DNA of 64,000 nucleotides, taken from positions 62,001 to 126,000 of the forward strand of contig CAIPMU010000016.1 in assembly GCA_903866275.1 (NCBI GenBank), written 5' to 3'. Below are positions 44,291 to 53,141 of this stretch, piece by piece (the stretch's first letter is position 1; every line of letters begins with the position of its first letter). This DNA comes from Vampirovibrio chlorellavorus. Its GTDB lineage: Bacteria > Cyanobacteriota > Vampirovibrionia > Vampirovibrionales > Vampirovibrionaceae. Both the position numbers and the translations under genes were made by a program. The notes beneath the pieces are model-generated. The model was given only the letters and a program-made list of their open reading frames with translations. It was not told the origin of the DNA and did not search any database.

Positions 44291-44983
44291 ATGTCCTCCC
44301 CCGCCCAGCCCACTCAGCCTTATCTTGCCCCCGAAGCGATGGCCGCCACTCCGTTGGCCCTGCGCCAAAGCGTGGCAGAAGCCGCGCGCACCATGCACGC
44401 CTGGGGCTGCACACCGGCCACTAGTTCCAATTTTTCGGCCCGCGAAATGGGGAGCGCGCACTTTGCCATCTCAGTCTCAGGGCTGCACAAAAGCAAATTA
44501 ACCGCCGAAGACTTCCTGGAAGTGGACTTCCAAGGGACGATCCTCAACCCGGAGCAAGCCCATTTACGTCCTTCCGCCGAAACCTTGCTGCATGCGCTAG
44601 TGTACCAGCAATTCCCGGAAACCCAAACGGTGCTGCACAGCCATTCGGTCAATTGCACGGTGCTATCCAAGCTCTACGAAGCCGACGGTGGCGTGTGGCT
44701 GAAGCAATTTGAACTGCTCAAGGCCTTTGAAGGCATCACCACGCACGATATCGCGCTATGGCTGCCCATTTTCCCCAATAGCCAGGATATGCCTGCGCTG
44801 GCGCAAACAGTTCGCACCGCTCTGCCAGAGTGCCTGCCGGTTTACGGTTTTCTGCTGGCGGGCCACGGGCTGTACACCTGGGGAGCGTCCCCGGCCCAAG
44901 CCCTGCGCCACGCGGAAGCCTTCGAGTTCCTGTTTGAATCCATCCTGAAATTGAGGTCTCATGGCTACGCTGACTATTCCTGA
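44291..44983 (+). CDS. mtnB: Methylthioribulose-1-phosphate dehydratase
   Basis: 230 residues from the ATG at 44291; the track TTG is 14 codons earlier. Class II aldolase fold with zinc histidines in LHSHSVNCTVL and LAGHGLYTWG, and the substrate-binding GCTPATSSNFSAR and SGLHKSKLTAEDF. It dehydrates 5-methylthioribulose-1-phosphate to the diketo compound in the methionine salvage pathway. Overlaps mtnD by 23 bases, so the two are translationally linked, and mtnC follows. Confidence 0.93.
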   Translation: MSSPAQPTQPYLAPEAMAATPLALRQSVAEAARTMHAWGCTPATSSNFSAREMGSAHFAISVSGLHKSKLTAEDFLEVDFQGTILNPEQAHLRPSAETLLHALVYQQFPETQTVLHSHSVNCTVLSKLYEADGGVWLKQFELLKAFEGITTHDIALWLPIFPNSQDMPALAQTVRTALPECLPVYGFLLAGHGLYTWGASPAQALRHAEAFEFLFESILKLRSHGYADYS

Positions 44984-45509
44984 TCAACAAAGCACCCTCA
45001 CCGCGTTTGAAGACATTCGCGCTTATTTGGCCGCACGCGGCGTGTGGATCGATCGCTGGACTGCCAGCCATCCCTTTGCCGATGATGCCAGTCAGGATGA
45101 GATTTTGGCGGCATACGCGCATGTGTTGCAGCCCTTGATGGCCCAGCACGGCTACCAGACCGCCGATGTCATTTCGGTGCATGCCCAAACGCCTAATTTG
45201 CCCGAAATTCGGGCCAAGTTTTTGCGAGAGCACACCCACACCGAAGACGAAGTGCGCTTTTTCGTGGACGGACAAGGCTACTTCTGGTTTAACCTGCCGG
45301 AAGCTGAGAACGGCCCGGAGCCGGTATTTTGCGTGAAGTGCGAGGCCGGAGATATTTTATCAGTGCCCGCCAACGTGAAACACTGGTTTGATTTAGGCCC
45401 GGTCGCCTTTGTAAAAACCATCCGCATTTTCACGGATTCATCAGGCTGGACGCCCCATTACACCGATTCGGGTGTAGATGCCCGTTATCTGGGCGCTGCC
45501 GTAGGTTAG
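44961..45509 (+). CDS. mtnD: Acireductone dioxygenase
   Basis: 182 residues, cupin fold. The metal site EHTHTEDEVRFFVDG (H-x-H-x3-E) and the later histidine in NVKHWFDLG are complete. It oxidises acireductone with O2; with Fe it gives the keto acid precursor of methionine and formate, with Ni an off-pathway product. An oxygen-using enzyme here fits an aerobic or microaerophilic life. The start ATG has GAGG four bases upstream, within mtnB. Confidence 0.95.
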   Translation: MATLTIPDQQSTLTAFEDIRAYLAARGVWIDRWTASHPFADDASQDEILAAYAHVLQPLMAQHGYQTADVISVHAQTPNLPEIRAKFLREHTHTEDEVRFFVDGQGYFWFNLPEAENGPEPVFCVKCEAGDILSVPANVKHWFDLGPVAFVKTIRIFTDSSGWTPHYTDSGVDARYLGAAVG

Positions 45510-45674
45510 CCGTATTCACTGTTTAAATTCATTGAATTAAAATAGTGAAAACTGAAAACGTTAAATTGAAGATGGTTTGAATAAAGCACTAAAATGAACC
45601 CCTTCAATTTCCTCATCGAACATTATATTTAAACACCCTGAGAAACCGACTGACTTTAAAGGACGCCCGCGCGC

Positions 45675-46376
45675 ATGATTCGCTTTATTTTGACGGATAT
45701 TGAAGGCACCACCACCGAGATCAACTTTGTGCATCAGGTGCTGTTTCCCTATGCCGCAGAGCGCTTGGCCGATTTTGTGAACGCGCATGCCCACGACCCG
45801 GCGGTGCAGCAATGCCTCACCCGCGTGAAAGAAACGGTAGAGGCCGAGGATCAGCGGCCCATTGGCAAGGCGGAAGCCATTGAAACCCTACTACACTGGA
45901 TTCAAACGGATCGCAAGCACACCGCGCTCAAGCTCTTGCAAGGCATGATCTGGAAAACAGGATTTGAGGAAGGACACTACCAAGGACACCTCTACCCGGA
46001 TGTCCCCGTGGCGCTGGAACGCTGGAAGCAACAAGGTTTGGGGCTGGGCATTTATTCCTCCGGTTCGGTGCAGGCCCAGCAGTTGCTGTTTGCCCATTCC
46101 GTGGCTGGCGATTTAACCCCTTATTTCTCGCATTATTTTGATACCGAAGTGGGCGGCAAAAAAGAGGTGCTCTCTTATCAGAATATCGCCCAAACGCTCA
46201 ATTTAGCGCCGCAGGAAATTCTATTTCTCTCCGATGTGGTGGCCGAACTCGATGCCGCCAAAGCCGCCGAGTTTCAGGTCACCCAACTGGTGCGGGAGTG
46301 CAACATGCAAACCGGCGCTCACCCCACAGCCAGCGATTTTTCCAACTTGCTGGCGACCCCGGCCAATTCCATTTAA
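45675..46376 (+). CDS. mtnC: Enolase-phosphatase E1 (2,3-diketo-5-methylthiopentyl-1-P enolase/phosphatase)
   Basis: 233 residues, HAD superfamily. The nucleophile motif is TDIEGTTTEINFVHQVLFPYA, as usual for MtnC (D.EGT), motif II is YSSGSVQAQQLLF and the acidic motif is LFLSDVVAELDAAK. It enolises and dephosphorylates the MtnB product to acireductone, the MtnD substrate. The ATG follows AAAGGA at eleven bases. Together mtnB, mtnD and mtnC cover the middle of methionine salvage; mtnA, mtnP and the final transaminase are not in this window. Confidence 0.94.
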   Translation: MIRFILTDIEGTTTEINFVHQVLFPYAAERLADFVNAHAHDPAVQQCLTRVKETVEAEDQRPIGKAEAIETLLHWIQTDRKHTALKLLQGMIWKTGFEEGHYQGHLYPDVPVALERWKQQGLGLGIYSSGSVQAQQLLFAHSVAGDLTPYFSHYFDTEVGGKKEVLSYQNIAQTLNLAPQEILFLSDVVAELDAAKAAEFQVTQLVRECNMQTGAHPTASDFSNLLATPANSI

Positions 46377-46413
46377 TTGAGATCCACTGAACTGAAAATT
46401 AACGACAAAATAA

Positions 46414-47352
46414 CTAACCCGCTTCGCGGGAAATATCGCCGGGGGAGAACATGTTTTTAATGATATGCCAGGCCAGCGCCGGGTTTTCTTTCAGGCGGCG
46501 CAGGGAATAGGCGTACCATTGCTGGCCAAAGGGCACATAAACGCGCAATCGATGCCCGCCATCCAGAATAATATTGCGCAATTCAGGATCCACACCCAAC
46601 AGCATCTGGAATTCGTATTCCTCTTTTTTGGAATGATGCAGATCAATCAGGCGCATAGCCTCCCAGACCAGTTCTTCGTTGTGGGTGGCGATGCCCACAT
46701 AGGCGCGGTTCTTCAGCATGTCTTCCAGAATCAGGGTGTAATTTTTATTGATCAACGCGTGATCTTTAAAGGCAATTTGCCGGGGCTCCACATAAATGCC
46801 CTTGCACAGCCGGAAGTTGGCTTTCACGCCCAGCCGTTCCAGATCGTTGCACACTTGGCGGGTATCGCCCAGAGTGCGGCGCAAATAGGCTTGCAGCACC
46901 ACGCCCACGTTATCGTACTTGCGGCGCAGTTTTAAATAAATATTCAAAGTGTCCGAGGTGCAGGCGGAATCTTCCATGTCGATGCGCACAAAATTCCGAT
47001 ACTTCGCCGCCGTGGAGACCAGGTCTTCCATAATTTCGATGCACAGCGTTTGATCCAACAGCAGGCCCATTTGCGAGAGCTTGACCGAAATGTTGGCATC
47101 GAGCCCTTCTTTGGCCAAGGCCCCCAGAATGGATTTATACTCCTGAGCCGCTTGCAGGGCCTCTTCCCGGTGATGAATAAACTCGCCCAACACATCCACG
47201 GTGGCCAACATGCCCTGCTGATTCAGACGGCGCACGGTATCGAGCATCTGCGCCTGGGTTTCCCCGGCCACGTAACGCGCCGCAAAGCGCTTCACCAAGG
47301 GCTTGGGAGCCAAGGGCAACAACATCACCACCAACTGATTAAACCAATGCAC
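46414..47352 (-). CDS. Proline dehydrogenase (monofunctional, FAD)
   Basis: 312 residues of the PRODH TIM-barrel family. Conserved segments are ISVKLSQMG (substrate lysine region), VRIDMEDS, VVLQAYLRRT, FRLCKGIYVEP, ATHNEELV and the C-terminal RLRVYVPFGQQWYAYSLRRLKENP that binds proline carboxylate. It oxidises L-proline to pyrroline-5-carboxylate and passes electrons to quinones. The pyrroline-5-carboxylate dehydrogenase domain of PutA is absent and not nearby. Last in a minus-strand run with the acyl-CoA dehydrogenase upstream. Confidence 0.94.
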   Translation of the reverse strand: MHWFNQLVVMLLPLAPKPLVKRFAARYVAGETQAQMLDTVRRLNQQGMLATVDVLGEFIHHREEALQAAQEYKSILGALAKEGLDANISVKLSQMGLLLDQTLCIEIMEDLVSTAAKYRNFVRIDMEDSACTSDTLNIYLKLRRKYDNVGVVLQAYLRRTLGDTRQVCNDLERLGVKANFRLCKGIYVEPRQIAFKDHALINKNYTLILEDMLKNRAYVGIATHNEELVWEAMRLIDLHHSKKEEYEFQMLLGVDPELRNIILDGGHRLRVYVPFGQQWYAYSLRRLKENPALAWHIIKNMFSPGDISREAG

Positions 47353-47453
47353 AACAGGCCTCTATCTCTAACGTTCCATCACCACGGCAATTGCACTCAT
47401 CATACCTAAAAAACCACGAACTGGGCACCAAGCCGTGCAAAATCACTCTAGAC

Positions 47454-47481
47454 TGTGATTCCCGTTAAATCGGGAATCACA
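47454..47481. terminator. Hairpin between acyl-CoA dehydrogenase and proline dehydrogenase
   Basis: TGTGATTCCCG and CGGGAATCACA pair perfectly around TTAAAT, 34 bases past the acyl-CoA dehydrogenase stop. No T-run follows on the minus strand, so termination may be partial. Confidence 0.55.
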
Positions 47482-47514
47482 ATCCATTAATGCAATTGAA
47501 CGCTGAACGCCCTG

Positions 47515-48717
47515 CTAGCTGCGGGCCGAGAGGCGCTCAATGGGGGTCATGGGGCTGCCAGGGCCGTTGGCCGGACGAATCCCCAACTCATCCTGAGACA
47601 GTATGATGCGGTGGATCTGGCTAGTACCCTCGTACAGGTTTAACACGCGGCCATCGCGGTAATAGCGCGCCGCCGGGTATTCCTCGGAGAAGCCGTAGCC
47701 GCCGAAGATCTGCACCGCACTGTTGGTGGCCCGAATGGCCGCCTCAGAGCAGAATAGTTTGGCCATCGAGGTTTCCCGAGTGTTGCGCACGCCCTTGTCT
47801 TTTAAATGGGCCGCGCGGAGGACTAAAAAGCGTCCCGCTTCGCAGTCGGCGGCCATATCGGCGATCATGTGCTGAATCATCTGGAATTCGCCGATTTTCT
47901 GGCCAAAGGCTTCGCGCTCCATGGCATACTTGGTAGAAATATCGATACAGGCCTGATTCACGCCCACCGCGCCCGCAGCGACGCTAAAGCGCCCTTGATC
48001 CAGGCTGTACATGGCGATTTTAAAACCATCGCCAAACTTGCCCAGCATTTGCGATTTATGCACCCGCACGTTGTCAAAAAACAGCTCGGAGGTCACTGAG
48101 GCATGCAGGCCCAGCTTGGGTTTAATCTCGCGGGTGGTGAAGCCAGGTGTATCCGTCTCCACCAGAAAGGCGCAGATCCCTTTGTGACCCTTGGACTTAT
48201 CGGCTTGGGCAATGACCAGCGCCAATTGGGAGATACACCCGTTGGAAATCCAGGTTTTCTGCCCGTTGAGGACATAATAATCGCCGTCTTCGGTGGCGGT
48301 GGTTTGCTGATTCCCGGCATCGCTGCCCGCGTTGGGCTCGGTCAGGCCAAAGCAGCCAATCAGTTCACCCGTGGCCATGCGGGGCAGGTACTTCATCTTC
48401 TGTTCTTCAGTGCCGTATTCCAGAATGGGTTTTTCCACCAGCGAAATTTGCACCGAAAACAGGGTGCGCGTGGATGAGCAAACCCGCGCGATTTCCTCGG
48501 TCATCAAGGCGTAAGAGATGTGATCAATGCCCTGTCCGCCATATTTTTCGGGCAAAATGGCGCTGAAAAAGCCTTGCTCGCCGATTTTTTTGAGCAGGTC
48601 AAAGTCAAACCGGCAAGCCTGATCGTTGGCCGCAGCCACGGGGGCAATCTCGCTATCGGCAAAATCCTTGGCCCACTGCCAAATCTGCCGTTGCTCCTCG
48701 GTTAAATCAAAATTCAT
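47515..48717 (-). CDS. Acyl-CoA dehydrogenase (short-chain/butyryl type)
   Basis: 400 residues, FAD-dependent. It introduces the alpha-beta double bond into an acyl-CoA. Family signatures are CFGLTEPNAGSDAGNQQT, KTWISNGCISQLALV, QMIQHMIADMA and QIFGGYGFSEEYPAARYYRDGRV. The catalytic base is the glutamate in LNLYEGTSQIHR, the position used by short- and medium-chain enzymes. No electron-transfer flavoprotein or other beta-oxidation gene is adjacent. Branched-chain or butyryl-CoA substrates are both possible. Confidence 0.93.
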   Translation of the reverse strand: MNFDLTEEQRQIWQWAKDFADSEIAPVAAANDQACRFDFDLLKKIGEQGFFSAILPEKYGGQGIDHISYALMTEEIARVCSSTRTLFSVQISLVEKPILEYGTEEQKMKYLPRMATGELIGCFGLTEPNAGSDAGNQQTTATEDGDYYVLNGQKTWISNGCISQLALVIAQADKSKGHKGICAFLVETDTPGFTTREIKPKLGLHASVTSELFFDNVRVHKSQMLGKFGDGFKIAMYSLDQGRFSVAAGAVGVNQACIDISTKYAMEREAFGQKIGEFQMIQHMIADMAADCEAGRFLVLRAAHLKDKGVRNTRETSMAKLFCSEAAIRATNSAVQIFGGYGFSEEYPAARYYRDGRVLNLYEGTSQIHRIILSQDELGIRPANGPGSPMTPIERLSARS

Positions 48718-49115
48718 GATGATGGCCCCCTATGCACTACTATATTTTCCACCTGTACGCCATTGGATAAATTTTTTGGATGATTTTTACTTTCCTCTCC
48801 AAATTATAGCCAAAAAAAGCAAAGGGTGTATAGGAATCTACCTGCAAAACCCCGACCTTCAGGCACAGCCAACCTCCATCTCATCCAGTCCCTTCATGGG
48901 AATGGGCGCTGATGAACCCCATCCGCGATTTCTGAATATCGGAAACCGCCCTCCACAGATCGGAGGAGGAAGCCCCCTGCGAAATCCGTTAGTCTGAAGA
49001 AGGTTCCAGAGAAGATCTCAAAAGTAGATCTCAAAAGAAGTTAAAAACCGGTTCATTCAGAGATTCATCACATCAGAAATTCATCAGATGTTTCATTCAA
49101 TGAAGGTGTATACGC
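48718..49115. promoter_or_regulatory. Divergent promoter region, acyl-CoA dehydrogenase / flagellar motor genes
   Basis: 398 bases without a convincing gene. Near the right end a 12-base direct repeat AGATCTCAAAAG occurs twice with one base between (49013-49024 and 49026-49037), followed by several ATTCATCA/TTCATCAGA repeats. These may be sites for a flagellar regulator; no sigma28 or sigma54 box could be assigned. Confidence 0.45.
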
Positions 49116-50039
49116 ATGGATTTTTCAACCATTCTGGGCCTTGGTCTGGGGCTGGCGATTCTCATATCGGCCCTGTGCCTCGGGCACGTCCCCTACAGCA
49201 CATTGCTCAACCCGGAAGCCTTGCTGATTGTGTTTGGTGGCACGTTGACCGCCACCACGGTCAGCTTTAGCCAAAGCACCCTGTTGCAAACCATTGGTGC
49301 GCTTAAGGGCGGCAACGCGGAAAGCCGTCTGGACCCGCGCGATACCATTCATTACATTATGGACGTGGTGGGCTTTGTGCGCGATGCAGGCATTTTAGCC
49401 CTGCAACCCATGCTGGACAGCGTGGAAATCCCCTTCTTTAAAAAGGGCCTGAATCTGGTGCTGGACAACCGCACCGAAAAATTCATCCGGGACAGTTTAT
49501 CCACCGAGATCGAAGTGATCTATCGCCAAACCATGGATTACGCCCGCGTGTTTGAAACCGCCGGGGGCTTTGCGCCCACCATGGGTATCATTGGCGCGGT
49601 GATTGGCCTGATTCACACCGTGGATGCCTTCCATGACCCCACCCGGTTAGGCAGTGGCGTGGCCAGCGCCTTTAGTGCGACCTTGTATGGCGTGGCCTTC
49701 GCCAATTTATTTTTACTGCCGCTGGCGGGCAAAATGCGCCAACGGGCCCGCGATGAATGGTTCATGCGCACCCTACTCCTAGAAGCCGTGCTGAGCATCC
49801 GCTCCGGGGAGCATCCCATGCTGATTGAAGAACGCCTGAACGCCTTTATTCAACTGCCCGGCGAGCAGGACGAAGAGTATGCCGAGCTGCCCACAAAGGC
49901 GCAAAAACAATACGCCAGCAATCCGGGGCAGGCCCATCAGGCACCAGAAGCCACTCGCCAGCACCGCCATACCGCCATTCTCCCCACCAAGGCCATCTTT
50001 CAGGAAGATTACCTGCAAGTCGGCAACCGCAACTATTAA
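49116..50039 (+). CDS. motA: Flagellar motor stator protein MotA
   Basis: 307 residues. Four hydrophobic segments at about 5-22, 30-50, 148-170 and 180-202 fit MotA topology, with a cytoplasmic loop between the second and third that carries charged residues facing FliG. Recognisable phrases are LLIVFGGTLTATTVSFS, FETAGGFAPTMGIIGAVIGLIHTVDAFHDP and ATLYGVAFANLFLLPLAGKMRQRA. It forms the proton or sodium channel with MotB in the inner membrane. A His/Arg/Gln-rich C-terminal tail of ~40 residues is longer than usual. AAGG nine bases before the ATG. First of five flagellar genes on this strand. Confidence 0.95.
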   Translation: MDFSTILGLGLGLAILISALCLGHVPYSTLLNPEALLIVFGGTLTATTVSFSQSTLLQTIGALKGGNAESRLDPRDTIHYIMDVVGFVRDAGILALQPMLDSVEIPFFKKGLNLVLDNRTEKFIRDSLSTEIEVIYRQTMDYARVFETAGGFAPTMGIIGAVIGLIHTVDAFHDPTRLGSGVASAFSATLYGVAFANLFLLPLAGKMRQRARDEWFMRTLLLEAVLSIRSGEHPMLIEERLNAFIQLPGEQDEEYAELPTKAQKQYASNPGQAHQAPEATRQHRHTAILPTKAIFQEDYLQVGNRNY

Positions 50040-50193
50040 GGCGGTAAATTGCTCTCCTTGCCACTGATATTACCACTCCCATTAACGATTCTGTCATGCC
50101 TGCGAACGCAGACACCCATCGCGCCTGTTACCTGAAATAGGCCACGCCCCTTTTATTGATTGGCCGAGCCTGGCCGCACCGGAGGTCTGAACG

Positions 50194-51078
50194 TTGCCAA
50201 CCCGCACCCCCATAAAACCATCCGCCACTTGCCCGGAAGAAACTTCCACACAATCAAGCGTGCGCCAGCTCATGCAAAAACTGGAAAGTCTGGAGCAGGG
50301 GTCGGATAGTCATGGGCATCAGGGGCACAACCGCTGGATGGTGCCCTACGCCGATTTACTTACCCTGCTGCTAGGCCTATTTTTGGTGTTGTTCAGCGCG
50401 GCCCCCAAGCCCACCGGGGCCATCGCGGGGCCAGCGGCCAAACCCAACAAGCCGTCCACGCAAGCGCAACCTGCAGTCGCTGCTCAGATTGCAAATCAGC
50501 AGAGCAAAACCAGCAACGCGCGAGATTTGGCACTGGCTAAGCAACTCCAGCAGAAGATGAGCGCCCATGTGCCCATGCAGGGCATTGAAATCCGTCAGCA
50601 GGAACGCGGCGTGGTGATTTCTTTGAAAGATAGCATTTTATTCACCCCCGGCAACGCCGAGTTAAGTCCCGCCGCCCGCCATACGCTGGATGGATTAATG
50701 CAACAACTTCAGAAGGCCTTAGGGGGAGAATCTCGTGCGATCAGAGTAGAAGGGCACACTGACAACAGCCCCATCGCCACCCGCAAATTCCCCTCCAACT
50801 GGGAGCTTTCCACCGCGCGCGCCACAACCATCGTGCGCGCCATGATCAGCAGCCACCGCTTCCCGCCACAAATGCTCTCTGCAGCGGGTTACGGCGAATT
50901 CAAACCAGTGAAAGACAATTACTCCATCGAAGGGAAACAGAAAAACCGCCGAGTCGATATAGTAGTATTGAAGCCCGATTTGGCTCAACAGGAGCCTCCG
51001 GCCCTGAATGACCCCACCGCCCCAAACGGCGGCCCGGTCGAGCAGCAAGCAGCACCGGTATACATAACAAAGGATTAA
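50194..51078 (+). CDS. motB: Flagellar motor stator protein MotB
   Basis: 294 residues. An N-terminal plug region precedes the single membrane helix with the ion-binding aspartate in WMVPYADLLTLLLGLFLVLF. A Pro/Ala/Gln linker leads to the periplasmic OmpA-like domain that grips peptidoglycan (IRVEGHTDNSPI, NWELSTARATTIVRAMI, AAGYGEFKPV, NRRVDIVVLK). Start is TTG with GGAGG eight bases upstream. A 154-base gap separates it from motA and six bases from fliL. Confidence 0.95.
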   Translation: MPTRTPIKPSATCPEETSTQSSVRQLMQKLESLEQGSDSHGHQGHNRWMVPYADLLTLLLGLFLVLFSAAPKPTGAIAGPAAKPNKPSTQAQPAVAAQIANQQSKTSNARDLALAKQLQQKMSAHVPMQGIEIRQQERGVVISLKDSILFTPGNAELSPAARHTLDGLMQQLQKALGGESRAIRVEGHTDNSPIATRKFPSNWELSTARATTIVRAMISSHRFPPQMLSAAGYGEFKPVKDNYSIEGKQKNRRVDIVVLKPDLAQQEPPALNDPTAPNGGPVEQQAAPVYITKD

Positions 51079-51084
51079 GCGCCA

Positions 51085-51837
51085 ATGGCCAAGCCCACCA
51101 AGCCCAAAGATTTAAAGCCTAAAGTGGAAGGCGAAATTGCCGATGCGCCCACAGCAGCAGGCGGTGGCGGCGGTGGGCTGGATATTAAATTTATCATTAT
51201 GATCGTGGTGGTTCTGGTCGCCACAATAGCAGGCTCCATTGGTTCAGCCTACCTGATGACCACCATGTTTGTGGTGCCCGAAATTGGCAAAATCGCCAAA
51301 ACGGCGGGTGCAGCCCATGCAGAAGGCGGAGAGCCCACTGGCACCGATCCGGCCTCCACCGAAACACCGGCCAATGCCGTGGGCATGAACCTGGAACTCG
51401 ACGAATTTACGGTCAATCTCAAATCCGATCCCAACACAGACGGCAGCCAGTACCTGCGCGCCAAAATGGCCCTGAGCATTGAAGTGCCTGAAAAGGAAAA
51501 CTGCTATCTGGAACCGCACAAAGCCATGCTGCCAGACGAAATGGTACCGGGCGGTAAAGTGGTTGGTGCCGCCGTCTCCGTGGATCGCACCCTGATTGCG
51601 GAAGAAAGCGCAGGCCCCTCCTGCGAGCAAATTTTCAAAAATAATATGTCCAAGTATGTGCCCACCATTCGGGACGTGATCAACGCGGCCCTGATGAAAC
51701 GCACCGCCAACTCGCTGGCCACCCTCGAAGGTCAGGAGTCCCTGAAAGATGAGATCAAGGACCAGCTCAGCCAGATTCTGGCCCCCAACTATAAAGTGCT
51801 ACGGGTCAACTTCCAGGACTTCATCATCCAGAAGTAA
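51085..51837 (+). CDS. fliL: Flagellar basal-body-associated protein FliL
   Basis: 250 residues. A basic cytoplasmic tail with a GGGGGG linker is followed by one membrane helix (FIIMIVVVLVATIAGSIGSAYLM, about 34-57) and a periplasmic domain with the FliL pattern (ELDEFTVNLKSDPNTDGSQYLRAKMALSIEV ... IRDVINAALMKRTANSLATLEGQESLKDEI ... VLRVNFQDFIIQ). It supports stator-rotor coupling. Between the domain halves lies an insertion of ~45 residues with two cysteines (NCYLEPHKAM...GPSCEQIF) absent from standard FliL. Six bases after motB. Confidence 0.92.
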   Translation: MAKPTKPKDLKPKVEGEIADAPTAAGGGGGGLDIKFIIMIVVVLVATIAGSIGSAYLMTTMFVVPEIGKIAKTAGAAHAEGGEPTGTDPASTETPANAVGMNLELDEFTVNLKSDPNTDGSQYLRAKMALSIEVPEKENCYLEPHKAMLPDEMVPGGKVVGAAVSVDRTLIAEESAGPSCEQIFKNNMSKYVPTIRDVINAALMKRTANSLATLEGQESLKDEIKDQLSQILAPNYKVLRVNFQDFIIQK

Positions 51838-52091
51838 AGCCCACCCGTTCATTGGGGTGAGTGAAACCCAACCTTATCCCAGGTCAAACGCAAGCAGAAG
51901 GGTTATTCAGGATTGATCCCCTGCCAATCCGGGAATAATAAACCAACAGCATCCAGAAGACCCCAAGTAAGCAGCAGGAAAAAGAGAGTTTAAGCCAACT
52001 GATTCAAGGCATCGGCCATGCGGGTTGCAGATTGCCCCCTGAATCAGACCGTAACCCAGATTAACCCTATTCCGAGGTTCATTGACGCAGT

Positions 52092-53141
52092 ATGTTATCG
52101 CAAGAAGAAATTGATAGCCTACTATCCTCCCTATCCGTAGGGCTGGATGCGCCAGCTGCCGCCCCCAAACCGGCGCAGACGGAGAGCACCTCGAAGCAAA
52201 CCAAGGCTGAACCGCCAGCGGAAAAAAAGAATTACAAACTTTATAACTTTCGCCGTCCGGACAAATTCTCCAAAGATCACCTGCGCGCCTTGCAAACCAT
52301 CCACGAGGGGTTTGCCCGTCAATTGGGCCTAGTGCTGACCGCTTACTTGCGAATGACCGTAGAAATCGACGTGGTTTCCGTTGACCAGCTCACCTATGAC
52401 GAATTTATCCGATCCATGCCCAGCCCCATGACGGTTGGCATTATCGAACTGGATCCCTTGCCGGGACAAATCCTGTTCGGGCTGGGACACGAAGTCACCT
52501 CCAGCATCATCGACCGTATGCTAGGCGGTTCAGGAACCTCGGAAACCCGCCCCAGAGAACTGACAGACATCGAGCAATCCCTGATTCGCCGGGTGATCGA
52601 TCGCTCCAACGTTTGCCTGGAAGAAGCCTGGCAATCCGTGATGAACGTGAACATCAACATGGTCGGCATGGAAGAGAGCTACGCCCTGATTCAGGTGGCC
52701 ACACCCGGCGAAATCGTCGCGCTAATCACCTTTGAAGTCACCGTAGGCGCAAAAAACTCCGGCCTGATCAGCCTGTGCCTCCCTTACCCCGTTCTGGAAG
52801 GTGTGATTAGCCAACTCAGCGCCCAGCATATCTTCCACCGCCAACAGGCCACGGTTCCGTTTGAAGAGCAGGAAAAGATTCTCAGAAAACTCAACTACGC
52901 CAAGGTTCCCATTCAGGTACTGCTTGGCGGCACAACGCTTTGCGTCAGGGACTTACTCGATTTAAGTCCGGGAGACGTGATCCGCCTGGATCGAAAAGCA
53001 TCGGATAATTTGCTGGCATGCGTCAACGGCCTCCCCAAGTTCTACTGCCGTCCCGGCAGAGTGAGAGACAAACTGGCCGTGTATGTCTATGAGAATGTAG
53101 AGAATATGGAATCGATAGAGGGATTTGGCCTAGATGACTAA
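52092..53141 (+). CDS. fliM: Flagellar motor switch protein FliM
   Basis: 349 residues. It opens with LSQEEIDSLLSSL, the CheY-P-binding peptide of FliM, then an Ala/Pro/Lys linker. The CheC-like middle domain follows (YNFRRPDKFSKDHLRALQTIHEGFARQL, GQILFGLGHEVTSSIIDRMLGG, DIEQSLIRRVIDRS), with a C-terminal SpoA domain (VPIQVLLGGTTLCVRDLLDLSPGDVIRLDRK). It forms the C-ring and receives the chemotaxis signal. 254 bases separate it from fliL; fliY overlaps its end by eight bases. Confidence 0.95.
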   Translation: MLSQEEIDSLLSSLSVGLDAPAAAPKPAQTESTSKQTKAEPPAEKKNYKLYNFRRPDKFSKDHLRALQTIHEGFARQLGLVLTAYLRMTVEIDVVSVDQLTYDEFIRSMPSPMTVGIIELDPLPGQILFGLGHEVTSSIIDRMLGGSGTSETRPRELTDIEQSLIRRVIDRSNVCLEEAWQSVMNVNINMVGMEESYALIQVATPGEIVALITFEVTVGAKNSGLISLCLPYPVLEGVISQLSAQHIFHRQQATVPFEEQEKILRKLNYAKVPIQVLLGGTTLCVRDLLDLSPGDVIRLDRKASDNLLACVNGLPKFYCRPGRVRDKLAVYVYENVENMESIEGFGLDD

